The translations under genes were made by a program, and so were the position numbers. Below, piece by piece: positions 1-7,882 of a DNA stretch of 64,000 bases. The notes beneath the pieces were generated by a model. The model did no database searches and had not been told where the DNA came from. It saw only the letters and a program-made list of their open reading frames with translations. Origin of the DNA: Candidatus Limnocylindrales bacterium (GTDB lineage: Bacteria; Moduliflexota; Moduliflexia; Moduliflexales; JAUQPW01); contig DATMBG010000040.1 of NCBI GenBank assembly GCA_035559535.1, positions 106,720-170,719 on the forward strand, given 5' to 3'. Position 1 is the first letter of the stretch; the number at the start of each line of letters is the position of its first letter.

Positions 1-1947
1 ACCGTCAGGGATCGTGACAGTACTCGGGGTTGAAGTCTGATAGCCTGGTGCCGAAGCGATCAGGGTATAAGTCCCTGGTGGTAGAAGTCGGGAGTAATTT
101 CCGGTTTCATCCGTGGTGGTTTCAAAGGTATGGGTTCCATCATCGGCCATAATACGGGCTCCTGCAAGGGGGCCACTTGAAATAGTATCGGTAACTACTC
201 CTTGCAAGGTACCCTGGGGGGGTGGGGTACACGAAGGAAATCGGAAAGTACCTATACGGGTATGCCAGCCTGTTTTGCTGGTGGTTGGGTAGTATTCATT
301 GGTATACCAGAAGGTGCAATCGTCTAGGGGATCAACGGCCAGCATTGAGTAATCCCCCCAACGGCCAGAAAAATCCTTTTGTGAACCATTTCCTGTCATA
401 AGCACCGCTTCACCTCGAAACAATCCGTTGGGTGGATCGGTGGCGAGTCGACCTGCGTATCGGATGGAAGGAAAAGTTGTCGTACTGGAAACGCTATATC
501 CGACGGCGAGGTTCCCATCCTTATCCATGGCCGCACTTCCCATCCAACGATGGTTGGTATCAGGGGCAAAGCTGGCCTGTTCCTGGATGAAAAAAGATCC
601 ACCGGGGAGGTTACGACGTATCTCATAATAACGAACTCCAGCATGGTTTTTATCTACATCTACAGTATGATTAACCACCAGCGATTCATGGGTACCAAAA
701 TTTCGATACTGTAAGCGGAACATCAACCGGTCCGAGATAACCGATAATTTTGCGTTTGTCCCGGGTTGGGGAATACAAAGATCTCGGGGATTTGCCGAAG
801 ACGTACACAGAAAAACAGGATCAAAAGGAGCCGTGATAAGAGGGCTTTCAGGCCTTTCGATAAAGGTAGATCCGGCGGGATTGAGAAAATCAGCATGAAA
901 CTCAAAGATCCTCAAAGCATCCCCGGGGGCTCCTGCTTCATCGGCTACACCGACAACGAAATAGTTGGGCGTACCGGCCGGTGGAGGGGAACCATCCAGA
1001 TCGGCAGGAAGCATACCAAGTAAGGAAGGATCTAAAGAGTTCAAATCAAAATAAATAAAGCCGGCATCCGGGTCCCCTGCCAGCATTTTGGTCCGATCTA
1101 AAGCAAACACCCCTATACTGGCATAGGGACCAAAAAAGGGATCGAACTGATTAACAGTCATGTAATAACCATCCGGCCATACTCCTAATTTGGGATAATC
1201 GTTAAACTTGTTATTGGGCATAATAAAATCATATCGAAAGTAAGCTCCCGTTGGATCATTGGTTTGAGAAATTGCAATACACTCATGGTAGGGTGGTACA
1301 TCAATGGCACCGGGTGTAAGAAGAAAAGCGAATTGACTGATCAACCACCGATCGGCCAGGGGATCATAGAGAACAATGGGATCTCCTTGATCTACCGTCT
1401 CACAGACCCCTCCAAAACCGGCAAACAATAAACTAATCGGAAAAGGACCGAATAAAGAGAGTCCTGTTTGTTTATCAAAAACTTCGATGAGTGTGTTAAC
1501 AGCCTGAACATAATGCCTGGGACCTACATCTCCGTTGGTATCGGGCGGAAGACTTCCAAGTCCTATAACTGCCAGATTATCTGCATTACTGATTCCTTCA
1601 AAGCTCTGTAGGGGAGCCGGCATGAGATTAAGAAACAATTCACGTTGAACTACCGGATCCCCGGATGGGGCCAACCTGTTTTCAACCAGGGGCAATCGAT
1701 AGATCGGAATCTCACGGACCTTGTTTTTCCCCCCGGTCCCGGGTTTAGGCAAAATCGGTTTGAGATGGCGAATCGGTGGGGATATATCGAAATGAGCAGC
1801 ATACCCTACCCGGGGAACCAGATTCTTTTTTACAAGATTTTTCTCTACCTTCTCTTCTATGGGAGGACGTTGGGCATAGCCCGGAATTAAATAAGCACTT
1901 ATAGCCAGAAAAACCAACAAAGTTAGAACAAAAGACCAGACTTTCAT
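1..1947 (-). CDS. Large exported protein with C-terminal carboxypeptidase-regulatory-like domain (partial, continues past left edge)
   Basis: An open frame starts with ATG at 1947 and stays open to base 1, so 649 codons are visible and the C-terminus lies outside the window. Residues 1-25 are a Sec signal peptide (MKVWSFVLTLLVFLAIS, then a YAQ cleavage region). Around residues 133-147 is PPDTNGDVGPRHYVQ, a motif I know from large secreted bacterial and archaeal proteins of unassigned function. From about residue 578 to the edge the sequence has the look of a CarboxypepD_reg/CnaB beta-sandwich (G-V-V-T-D, TDETGNYSRLLPPGTYTL, APGYQT). A weak AGGGAT ribosome site precedes the start. It begins 138 bases after the stop of the ABC permease gene on the same strand, but a transport role is not indicated. 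Function unknown; export is well supported. Confidence 0.75.
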   Translation of the reverse strand, partial: MKVWSFVLTLLVFLAISAYLIPGYAQRPPIEEKVEKNLVKKNLVPRVGYAAHFDISPPIRHLKPILPKPGTGGKNKVREIPIYRLPLVENRLAPSGDPVVQRELFLNLMPAPLQSFEGISNADNLAVIGLGSLPPDTNGDVGPRHYVQAVNTLIEVFDKQTGLSLFGPFPISLLFAGFGGVCETVDQGDPIVLYDPLADRWLISQFAFLLTPGAIDVPPYHECIAISQTNDPTGAYFRYDFIMPNNKFNDYPKLGVWPDGYYMTVNQFDPFFGPYASIGVFALDRTKMLAGDPDAGFIYFDLNSLDPSLLGMLPADLDGSPPPAGTPNYFVVGVADEAGAPGDALRIFEFHADFLNPAGSTFIERPESPLITAPFDPVFLCTSSANPRDLCIPQPGTNAKLSVISDRLMFRLQYRNFGTHESLVVNHTVDVDKNHAGVRYYEIRRNLPGGSFFIQEQASFAPDTNHRWMGSAAMDKDGNLAVGYSVSSTTTFPSIRYAGRLATDPPNGLFRGEAVLMTGNGSQKDFSGRWGDYSMLAVDPLDDCTFWYTNEYYPTTSKTGWHTRIGTFRFPSCTPPPQGTLQGVVTDTISSGPLAGARIMADDGTHTFETTTDETGNYSRLLPPGTYTLIASAPGYQTSTPSTVTIPDG

Positions 1948-2085
1948 ATTTTATCCCTGTTTGGTGTAGAGAGGTTAAACCAAATGACTATCCAGAAGGG
2001 ATCCTTCTTTTACCCCTGCTACAGTTTGTATGGTGGTTCAGTGTAAGCCTCCAGTGAGTTCACAAGATGCATTGATGTTATTAAA

Positions 2086-2937
2086 TTATTTAATGGCTCC
2101 CTCGGTTAAACCCTGAATAATATAACGTTGTAAGATCAATACAATAACCAGCAGAGGGGCACTGGCGATGATACTCCCTGCTGAGAGTTCACTGAAGTGA
2201 ATATCATAAGGGGTAATCCAGTCAGAGATGGCTGGTGTGACAAGCCTGATATTAAAGACTCCCAGAACCTTAGCGAACATAAGTTCATTCCAGGAAGTCA
2301 GAATGGCAAAAATAGCCGTTACCGCGATCCCTGGAGAAGAAATGGGGAGGATGACCCGGGTCAAAGATTGAAGCCGTGTGCATCCGTCTACCCGGGCTGC
2401 TTTTTCGAGATCTAAAGGTACACTTTCGAACAGGCCTTTTAAAAACCATATCACTAAGGGAAGGAGAAAGGCACTAAGAGCCAGAATAATCCCCAGATGG
2501 GTATCGATAAGTCCAAGCTTGCGGATGATAATGAGTAAAGGGATGAGCATGGCAATTCCCGGCAGCATATAGAGGATCATTAAGGAAAAGTAAAGGGTAT
2601 TCCTGAAGGGGAATCTCAATCTGGCAATGGCATAAGCGCCTAAAGTACCTGCAATTAAGCAAATTGCCGTTGTTGTAAAAGAAACAATGGCGCTGTGATA
2701 GAGGGAATTCACGAATTTCTCATCCTTCAGAACAAAGTTATAAGATTCTAGGGTTAATTTTTTTGGAAGGATGGGCGGGGGGTAGTTGTATAGATCCAGC
2801 TCTTTTTGCAGACTGGTTAATATCATCCAAACATAGGGAAGCCATATCAGGAGAAGCATGCCTATAATTAGGCCGTAAACCAAAAGTTTTCTCCCCTTTT
2901 CAAGGTAAAGATATTTTGTTTGTTCACCTGAAAACAT
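2086..2937 (-). CDS. Carbohydrate ABC transporter permease, MalG type
   Basis: Inner-membrane permease of a binding-protein-dependent (CUT1-type) sugar importer. The 283-residue protein has about six hydrophobic segments, with the first near residues 18-41, and the cytoplasmic EAA loop at about residues 178-200 (EKAARVDGCTRLQS followed by ILP), the site that contacts the ATPase. Length and layout are usual for MalG/UgpE proteins. It is the last gene of a four-gene minus-strand cluster (ATPase, binding protein, MalF-type, MalG-type), 53 bases after the MalF-type gene. The substrate cannot be read from the sequence. Confidence 0.93.
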   Translation of the reverse strand: MFSGEQTKYLYLEKGRKLLVYGLIIGMLLLIWLPYVWMILTSLQKELDLYNYPPPILPKKLTLESYNFVLKDEKFVNSLYHSAIVSFTTTAICLIAGTLGAYAIARLRFPFRNTLYFSLMILYMLPGIAMLIPLLIIIRKLGLIDTHLGIILALSAFLLPLVIWFLKGLFESVPLDLEKAARVDGCTRLQSLTRVILPISSPGIAVTAIFAILTSWNELMFAKVLGVFNIRLVTPAISDWITPYDIHFSELSAGSIIASAPLLVIVLILQRYIIQGLTEGAIK

Positions 2938-2990
2938 GTGAGTAATAACTACACGGCCATGAAGCCACCCAGACCGTAAAATCTTTGTGG

Positions 2991-3929
2991 CTAGATGGCC
3001 TTCCTTTCTCTAAAAAATCGATGCATTAAAATAGCCAGGATCACCACGATAAAAGTAACCCAATAGGCGATGGAAGCCCCATAACCCAATCGCAGCCAAT
3101 CGAAGGAGGTCTTATAGGCCAGGAAGTACAGCATGAAGGTAGAATCTGCAGGTCCCCCTCCCGTCATGGCATAGACCAGATCAAAAGTTAACAGAGAGAA
3201 GACGATCAAAACAATGGAAGCAGCCAGGATGGTGGGTCTGAGATGGGGAAGAATGATATACCTGAAACGTTGAATCGCGTTGGCTCCGTCGATCTTTGCA
3301 GCCTTGATCTGGTCCCGGTTCAGGTTTTGTAATCCGGTTAACAGAATAAGGGTGACCAGAGGAACGAATTTCCAGAGATTAACGAAGGTAATAGTGTAGA
3401 GGGCATAGGCCGGATCTCCCAGGAACTGGATCGGCTCCCGGACAAGACCTAAACTGAGTAAGGCATAGTTCACGATGCCATAGTTTGCATGGAAGATCCA
3501 TAGAAACATGACCGATACAACAATGGGAGAGATGGCCCAGGGAACCAGCAGAGAAGTTTTATACAAGGCTTTTCCACGTATCGGCTCATCCAAAACCAGG
3601 GCCAGGATAAGAGAAATAGTTATACCCAATATGAGGTTTAAAAGGAGATAAATCAGGGTGTTTTTCAAGGAAATGGCAAATCGCTGATCCTCAAAGATCA
3701 CCAGATAATTCCTAAAGCCCACATAGGTTCGGGTCATTTCCTGAATATCAAAATTCGATAAGGATAACACAAAGGAATAGATCAAAGGGTAGAGGATGAG
3801 GACGGCTATGAGGATTAGAGAAGGAAGGAGAAGGAGAAAAGCGAATTTTCCTTCACTCATTTGTCTTCTATCGGCCATCTCTTGTTCATTATTTTTTAGG
3901 GATATTGCCCATGAATCGTAGGTTTGCAT
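2991..3929 (-). CDS. Carbohydrate ABC transporter permease, MalF type
   Basis: Partner permease of the same importer (312 residues). A first membrane helix lies near residues 28-55, and the EAA loop is at about 208-231 (IKAAKIDGANAIQRF then ILP). The extra N-terminal helix relative to the MalG-type partner is normal for MalF/UgpA proteins. The start is uncertain: ATG at 3929 has no clear ribosome site, and in-frame ATGs at codons 18 and 24 would remove only the hydrophilic leader. It is separated from the upstream binding-protein gene by about 300 bases of repeat-rich sequence, unusual inside such an operon, so it may have its own promoter or be uncoupled from the binding protein by hairpins. 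Confidence 0.92.
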   Translation of the reverse strand: MQTYDSWAISLKNNEQEMADRRQMSEGKFAFLLLLPSLILIAVLILYPLIYSFVLSLSNFDIQEMTRTYVGFRNYLVIFEDQRFAISLKNTLIYLLLNLILGITISLILALVLDEPIRGKALYKTSLLVPWAISPIVVSVMFLWIFHANYGIVNYALLSLGLVREPIQFLGDPAYALYTITFVNLWKFVPLVTLILLTGLQNLNRDQIKAAKIDGANAIQRFRYIILPHLRPTILAASIVLIVFSLLTFDLVYAMTGGGPADSTFMLYFLAYKTSFDWLRLGYGASIAYWVTFIVVILAILMHRFFRERKAI

Positions 3930-3999
3930 AGGACTTAGAAAGTTTACTCTTGTTATAGTTTTGGGTCTTTACCTGCTGTTAACCCGGGCTTTCAAAGGC

Positions 4000-4163
4000 A
4001 GGTTTTTAGGAAAGGTTTTTAGGAAAGTGTTTGTTCCTGGGTTCCCTTCCCTGACCTTTCTACACCCTAGCAGGGTAAATCACTTTGCCCCAAAATTCCC
4101 ATCCTTGGGATAGGCAGGTCAGGGTAGAGGCCTGTTCCCCTTCCCTCTTAAACCTAAAAACCT
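4000..4163. repeat. Spacer with 13-bp tandem repeat and 11-bp inverted repeat
   Basis: The 307-base gap between binding-protein and permease genes (3930-4236) has no credible gene. It contains a perfect tandem duplication of GGTTTTTAGGAAA at 4001-4013 and 4014-4026. The segment AGGTTTTTAGG at 4000-4010 has its exact reverse complement at 4153-4163, so the spacer can fold into a long hairpin. A role in tuning the ratio of binding protein to permease messages is possible but unproven. Confidence 0.6.
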
Positions 4164-4236
4164 ACCTTTATAAGGCCGGTTATAAAGGGTAATCTTTCCA
4201 GAACGAATAACCTCCAAAACAGATTTTGGACAGCCT

Positions 4237-5640
4237 TTAAGCTTTCTCTCTGGAGATGATTTCTTCACATTTTTTCTGGGCTGCTTCCATAGCCTGTTCC
4301 GGGGTTTGTTGGCCAAGCAGAGCTTTTACAATGGCCGGTTCGATGGTATCTATCAACTCCTGATGGGCGGGTCGGATCATTCGGTCGTAGTCGTATTTCC
4401 ACTGTTCCAGGGTTACTTTGACATGTTCCATGTCTTTCACACGGTCGTCTTGATGATTGGAATAGTAGCAGGGCATTCCGCCGCCGGACTTTTCGTAACC
4501 ATCTAGAATAAGGGCCACTTGAGGCTCATAACTGGAGAGATATCGAATGAGTTGCCAGGCCACCTCTTTTTTCTTGCTGGTCTTGGGTACCACATAACCT
4601 TCCACAGATTCTACCGTACCGGATCGAACCACCCCTTCGTGTCCCGGAATCAGAGCAACTCCTCCGATATTGAGCAACTTGGTTCCAGGTTCTCCGTTCT
4701 CCCACTGGCGATAGGTCTCGCCGTAGTAGATGGTATGTCCGACCTGTCCCTGGACCCATCGTTTATTGCTGACACTATCGGCTACATCCTTGGCAGCCGA
4801 TGCAGGCATGTACTTGAGGATCTCAACCATATCTTTGAGCCCTTTAATCACTCCCTCGCTGGTAAGCTGGATTTTACCATCCGGCGCGGTGAGTTTGCCT
4901 CCGTTGAGATGGGTAAAGACGCAAAATTGAACAAAGTTATATCCCTGTCCGAATCCCACATCAAAACCGTAGGCATTCCCCTTTTCATCGGTATGGATCT
5001 TCTTGACGTTTTCCAAAAATTGTTCGTAGGTCTCAGGAACGGTGAGTTTATGTTTATCGTAGAGGGCCCGGTTGTAGTGGAGAATCATAACCTTGGCAAA
5101 TCTGGGCAATCCGTAGACAACCCCCTTATAACTGGCTCCTCCCGGGGCCCCCGGTAGCATATCTTCCAGGACTTGTTGGGGGATCTCGGCACCTGGAATC
5201 TCACTGAGAGGGGTATAAAAATTTCGCCATTCCGCAGTCCAGGCAGACCATGTATAGGCAACGTCATACAAATGGGTTCCGGAAATGTACATGTTAGCGA
5301 GCTTATCATGCATACCGAAGAAAGATCCTTCATCCAATCTGACCTTGATTCCGGTTTCTTTTTCCCATTTTCTTACCCACCGGGTAAAACCTACGACATA
5401 TCCGCTGGGTTGAAACATGGTAATTTCTTTTACATTGGTCTTGGCTGCAACTTCTTTGGCTGCTTCAAAAAGCTCCGCCTCAGAGGGTAAAAATTTGGAA
5501 GCACTGACCGGTTTGGGCCGGGGTAATCCACTCCATGCCGCTAAAGCCGCTGCCCCGGCTCCTATTTTAATTCCTGTCTTGAGAAAATCCCGCCTGGACA
5601 TCTGAGAATCTGGATTGGGATTAAAAATATTTTCTGGCAT
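4237..5640 (-). CDS. Tat-exported extracellular solute-binding protein of a sugar ABC importer
   Basis: Periplasmic or surface substrate-binding protein (467 residues, family 1 solute-binding type). The N-terminus carries a twin-arginine signal, SRRDFLKTG at residues 15-23, followed by a hydrophobic Ala/Gly-rich stretch, so it is probably exported folded. The mature protein shows features of the MalE/UgpB fold, such as VYTW-like and GYVVPKTSKKKEVAWQLI regions typical of the C-terminal lobe. It lies between the ATPase gene upstream and the two permeases downstream on the same strand. An in-frame ATG at codon 14 (directly at the RR motif) is an alternative start; neither start has a strong ribosome site. 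Substrate not determined. Confidence 0.92.
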   Translation of the reverse strand: MPENIFNPNPDSQMSRRDFLKTGIKIGAGAAALAAWSGLPRPKPVSASKFLPSEAELFEAAKEVAAKTNVKEITMFQPSGYVVGFTRWVRKWEKETGIKVRLDEGSFFGMHDKLANMYISGTHLYDVAYTWSAWTAEWRNFYTPLSEIPGAEIPQQVLEDMLPGAPGGASYKGVVYGLPRFAKVMILHYNRALYDKHKLTVPETYEQFLENVKKIHTDEKGNAYGFDVGFGQGYNFVQFCVFTHLNGGKLTAPDGKIQLTSEGVIKGLKDMVEILKYMPASAAKDVADSVSNKRWVQGQVGHTIYYGETYRQWENGEPGTKLLNIGGVALIPGHEGVVRSGTVESVEGYVVPKTSKKKEVAWQLIRYLSSYEPQVALILDGYEKSGGGMPCYYSNHQDDRVKDMEHVKVTLEQWKYDYDRMIRPAHQELIDTIEPAIVKALLGQQTPEQAMEAAQKKCEEIISREKA

Positions 5641-5652
5641 AGTTTATGTCTG

Positions 5653-5722
5653 TTGTCCGTTGCCCGTTATCGGTTATCTATAGGCCGTGTACCTGTTGTA
5701 ACCGACAACGGGCAACGGACAA
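5653..5722. repeat. Heptad-phased inverted repeat between ABC ATPase and binding-protein genes
   Basis: Bases 5653-5675 and 5700-5722 are reverse complements over 23 positions with one mismatch, giving a long hairpin with a 24-base loop. Each arm is built from near-repeats of a seven-base unit (CGTTGCC, CGTTATC, GGTTATC; on the other arm AACGGGC, AACGGAC). It fills the space between two cotranscribed genes, so it could act on mRNA stability or termination. Confidence 0.75.
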
Positions 5723-5724
5723 TT

Positions 5725-6819
5725 TCACCTGATGGCTATTCCGGTCTCCTTATCAAAGAGATGGGACCTGGTTTTATTCAAGGTCAGATAGACCGTATCT
5801 CCGACCCGCAAAGGAAATTCCGGTGTTGTATAAAGTACAAAGGGGGTTGAATGGACCAGGACTTCTACAATATTCTCTTTGCCGACAGGTTCTATCACAT
5901 TCACAACGGCAGGAAGGAACTCATTGCCAGATCCTTTTTCCCTGAAAAGGCTTATATCTTCTGGTCGTATTCCAAAAATGACCTCCTCGGTCTTTTTCCT
6001 TTTCAGAAGGGCCTCTTTTTGGGACTCTGTAAGGGTTATTTTCAGATTCTCCCCCTCAAAAAAGAGATGAGGATGGATTTCTCTGATCTTTCCAGGGATC
6101 ATATTCATGGAAGGACTTCCGATAAAACCTGCTACAAAGAGATTAACAGGTCGATTATAAATCTCAAAGGGGGTATCATACTGAAGTAACTCTCCTTCAT
6201 TAAGGACTGCGATTTTATTTCCCATGGTCATGGCTTCCTGCTGATCGTGGCTCACGTAAATAAAAGTAGTTTTGATCTCCTGATGCAGCTTTTTAATCTC
6301 CAACCTCATGTTGGCTCTGAGTTTCGCATCGATATTACTTAAAGGCTCGTCTAAAAGGAAAACCCCAGGATTTCGGATCAAAGCTCTACCGAGGGCTACA
6401 CGCTGGCGTTGACCTCCTGAGAGTTCCCGGGATTTTCGGTGGAGCAGGTCCCCAATACCTAACATGGTGGCTATTTTTTTGACCCTTTCGGCAATTTCAC
6501 CTGGGGGAACTTTTCTGAGCTTAAGGCTAAATCCGATATTTTCCGCTACCGTCATGTTAGGATACAGGGCATAACTTTGAAACACCATGGCCACATTTCG
6601 TTTGTTGGGAGGGACCCAGTCCACCGGTTTATCATCAAAGTAAACATGCCCCGAAGTCTGCTGTTCCAGACCCGCTATGATTTCCAGAGTCGTGGATTTT
6701 CCACAACCGGAAGGACCTAACAAGATCACAAAATCGTGGTCCTCAATTTCAAGGTTGAGATCTTTAACGGCCACAACCTCTCCAAAACGTTTATGAATGT
6801 TTTCTAACCGGACTTTAAT
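5725..6819 (-). CDS. Sugar ABC transporter ATP-binding protein, MalK/UgpC type
   Basis: Cytoplasmic ATPase of the importer. Walker A GPSGCGKST, signature LSGGQRQRVALGRAL, Walker B VFLLDEPLSNID and switch His in VSHDQQEA are all present, followed by a C-terminal TOBE-type regulatory region; all catalytic residues look intact. The start is odd. The first in-frame ATG/GTG/TTG is GTG at 6774, which cuts off the conserved first beta strand. Upstream in frame lies KVRLENIHKRFGEV, exactly the expected family N-terminus, and the only candidate start before a TAG is ATT at 6817-6819, ten bases after AGGAGG. I place the start there (364 residues). A one-base indel that detached a GTG at 6828 is the alternative. 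First gene of the cluster. Confidence 0.9.
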   Translation of the reverse strand: MKVRLENIHKRFGEVVAVKDLNLEIEDHDFVILLGPSGCGKSTTLEIIAGLEQQTSGHVYFDDKPVDWVPPNKRNVAMVFQSYALYPNMTVAENIGFSLKLRKVPPGEIAERVKKIATMLGIGDLLHRKSRELSGGQRQRVALGRALIRNPGVFLLDEPLSNIDAKLRANMRLEIKKLHQEIKTTFIYVSHDQQEAMTMGNKIAVLNEGELLQYDTPFEIYNRPVNLFVAGFIGSPSMNMIPGKIREIHPHLFFEGENLKITLTESQKEALLKRKKTEEVIFGIRPEDISLFREKGSGNEFLPAVVNVIEPVGKENIVEVLVHSTPFVLYTTPEFPLRVGDTVYLTLNKTRSHLFDKETGIAIR

Positions 6820-6918
6820 GGGTGATTCACCTCCTATGTTAGGCTAAAGGGTCGTAAAAAATTAAAATCAAAAATTAAATATGAAGTCAAGGATTAAAAG
6901 TGAATTCTGAAAAAATAC

Positions 6919-6947
6919 TTGACAGGATTCGGTTTCCTGGATACATG
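6919..6947 (+). promoter_or_regulatory. Candidate promoter for the SDR-M20-Gfo/Idh genes
   Basis: TTGACA at 6919-6924, a 17-base spacer, and TACATG at 6942-6947. The -35 is perfect; the -10 is weak. It lies in the divergent gap between the ABC ATPase and the SDR gene. Confidence 0.4.
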
Positions 6948-6970
6948 ACAGATAAGTTTTCCTAAAAAAT

Positions 6971-7055
6971 CAAAACAGGAAACAAGAAATAAAAAGCGAG
7001 CAGGAGGCGATAACCTCTTGTTTCTTATCCCTTGCTTTTTGCTTCTTGTTTTACC
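6971..7055. repeat. Heptad-phased inverted repeat upstream of SDR gene
   Basis: The left arm (6971-7004) reads as seven-base units resembling GAAACAA and GAAATAA; the right arm (7016-7052) reads as CTTGTTT, CTTATCC, CTTGCTT, TTTGCTT, CTTGTTT. The arms are roughly complementary. The right arm ends three bases before the SDR ATG, so the messenger leader would be folded and lacks a normal ribosome site. Confidence 0.65.
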
Positions 7056-7814
7056 ATGAAGCGGCTGGAGAATAAAAAAGCCATTATCACCGGAAGTGCC
7101 AGAGGGATTGGGAAAGCCATTGCCCGGAAGTTTTTACAAGAGGGGGCCCATGTTTTTCTGGTGGATATTCAACAGGAAAGGCTCCTGAAAACCAGGGATG
7201 AACTGGCTTCTCTGGGTGGAGAAGTACAGGTCTATACCGCCGATGTTTCGCAAAAAGCTCAGGTTCAGAGTCTTGTAGAAACCGTTCTAAAAACATGGGG
7301 GGAGGTAGACATTCTGGTCAACAATGCAGGAATCGCCATTGTAGAGAATTTCCTGGACCTCAAAGAAGAAAATTGGGATCGCACCTTAGACGTGAATCTT
7401 AAAAGCATGTTTTTAGTCTCCCAACTTGTTGCCAGGGACATGGTCAAAAAAGGTCGAGGGGGAGCCATTGTGAACATGGCCTCCACCAATGGACTCCTGG
7501 GTGAGGCTGGACTGGCCCATTATAATGCTTCCAAGGCAGGAGTTATTCTCCTGACCAAAACCTTAGCGATTGAGTTAGCTCCTTATAACATTCGGGTCAA
7601 CTGTGTATGTCCAGGATTTATAAAAACAGAACTGGCGGCGGAAGCCGGATTTAACGACACTTTTATCGCGGAATATGTAAAAAAGATTCCCTTAAACCGA
7701 CATGGAAAACCCGAAGAAGTTGCCAATGTTTTTGCATTTCTGGCCTCGGATGAGGCTTCTTTTATTACAGGAGCTTCCATAGTCATCGACGGGGGACAGA
7801 TTATTAAGGAATAA
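7056..7814 (+). CDS. SDR-family NAD(P)-dependent dehydrogenase/reductase
   Basis: Classical short-chain dehydrogenase of 252 residues, cytoplasmic, interconverting an alcohol and a carbonyl. It shows the cofactor motif TGSARGIG near the N-terminus, NNAG, the catalytic Ser in NMAST, the YNASK catalytic Tyr/Lys pair and the PGFIKTE region, so all tetrad residues are present. The C-terminus ends in the usual GASIVIDGGQ. I start it at ATG 7056 (MKRLENKKAIITG), the natural N-terminus; a TTG at 7032 lies within a repeat. No ribosome site is apparent. It is the first of three plus-strand catabolic genes divergent from the ABC importer, which suggests oxidation of the imported compound or a derivative; the substrate is not readable. 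Confidence 0.92.
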   Translation: MKRLENKKAIITGSARGIGKAIARKFLQEGAHVFLVDIQQERLLKTRDELASLGGEVQVYTADVSQKAQVQSLVETVLKTWGEVDILVNNAGIAIVENFLDLKEENWDRTLDVNLKSMFLVSQLVARDMVKKGRGGAIVNMASTNGLLGEAGLAHYNASKAGVILLTKTLAIELAPYNIRVNCVCPGFIKTELAAEAGFNDTFIAEYVKKIPLNRHGKPEEVANVFAFLASDEASFITGASIVIDGGQIIKE

Positions 7815-7817
7815 AAA

Positions 7818-7880
7818 AGCCAGGAGCCGGGAGTCCGGAGTCAGAGGAAATTTTGGCTTCTGGCTTTGGGTTTTTCTTTA
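7818..7880 (+). repeat. Terminator-like heptad hairpin between SDR and M20 genes
   Basis: AGCCAGGAGCC (7818-7828) pairs with GGCTTCTGGCT (7855-7865) apart from one G-T position, and is followed by a T-rich tract to 7880. The intervening sequence has seven-base units (CCGGGAG, TCCGGAG). It resembles an intrinsic terminator yet ends three bases before the M20 start, so it may attenuate rather than end the operon. Confidence 0.5.
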
Positions 7881-7882
7881 TA

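Noticed and set aside
4519..5157. 212-codon plus-strand open frame opposite the solute-binding protein gene
   Set aside because: Antisense shadow: the minus-strand frame is a clear Tat-exported binding protein, and the plus-strand product resembles no family.
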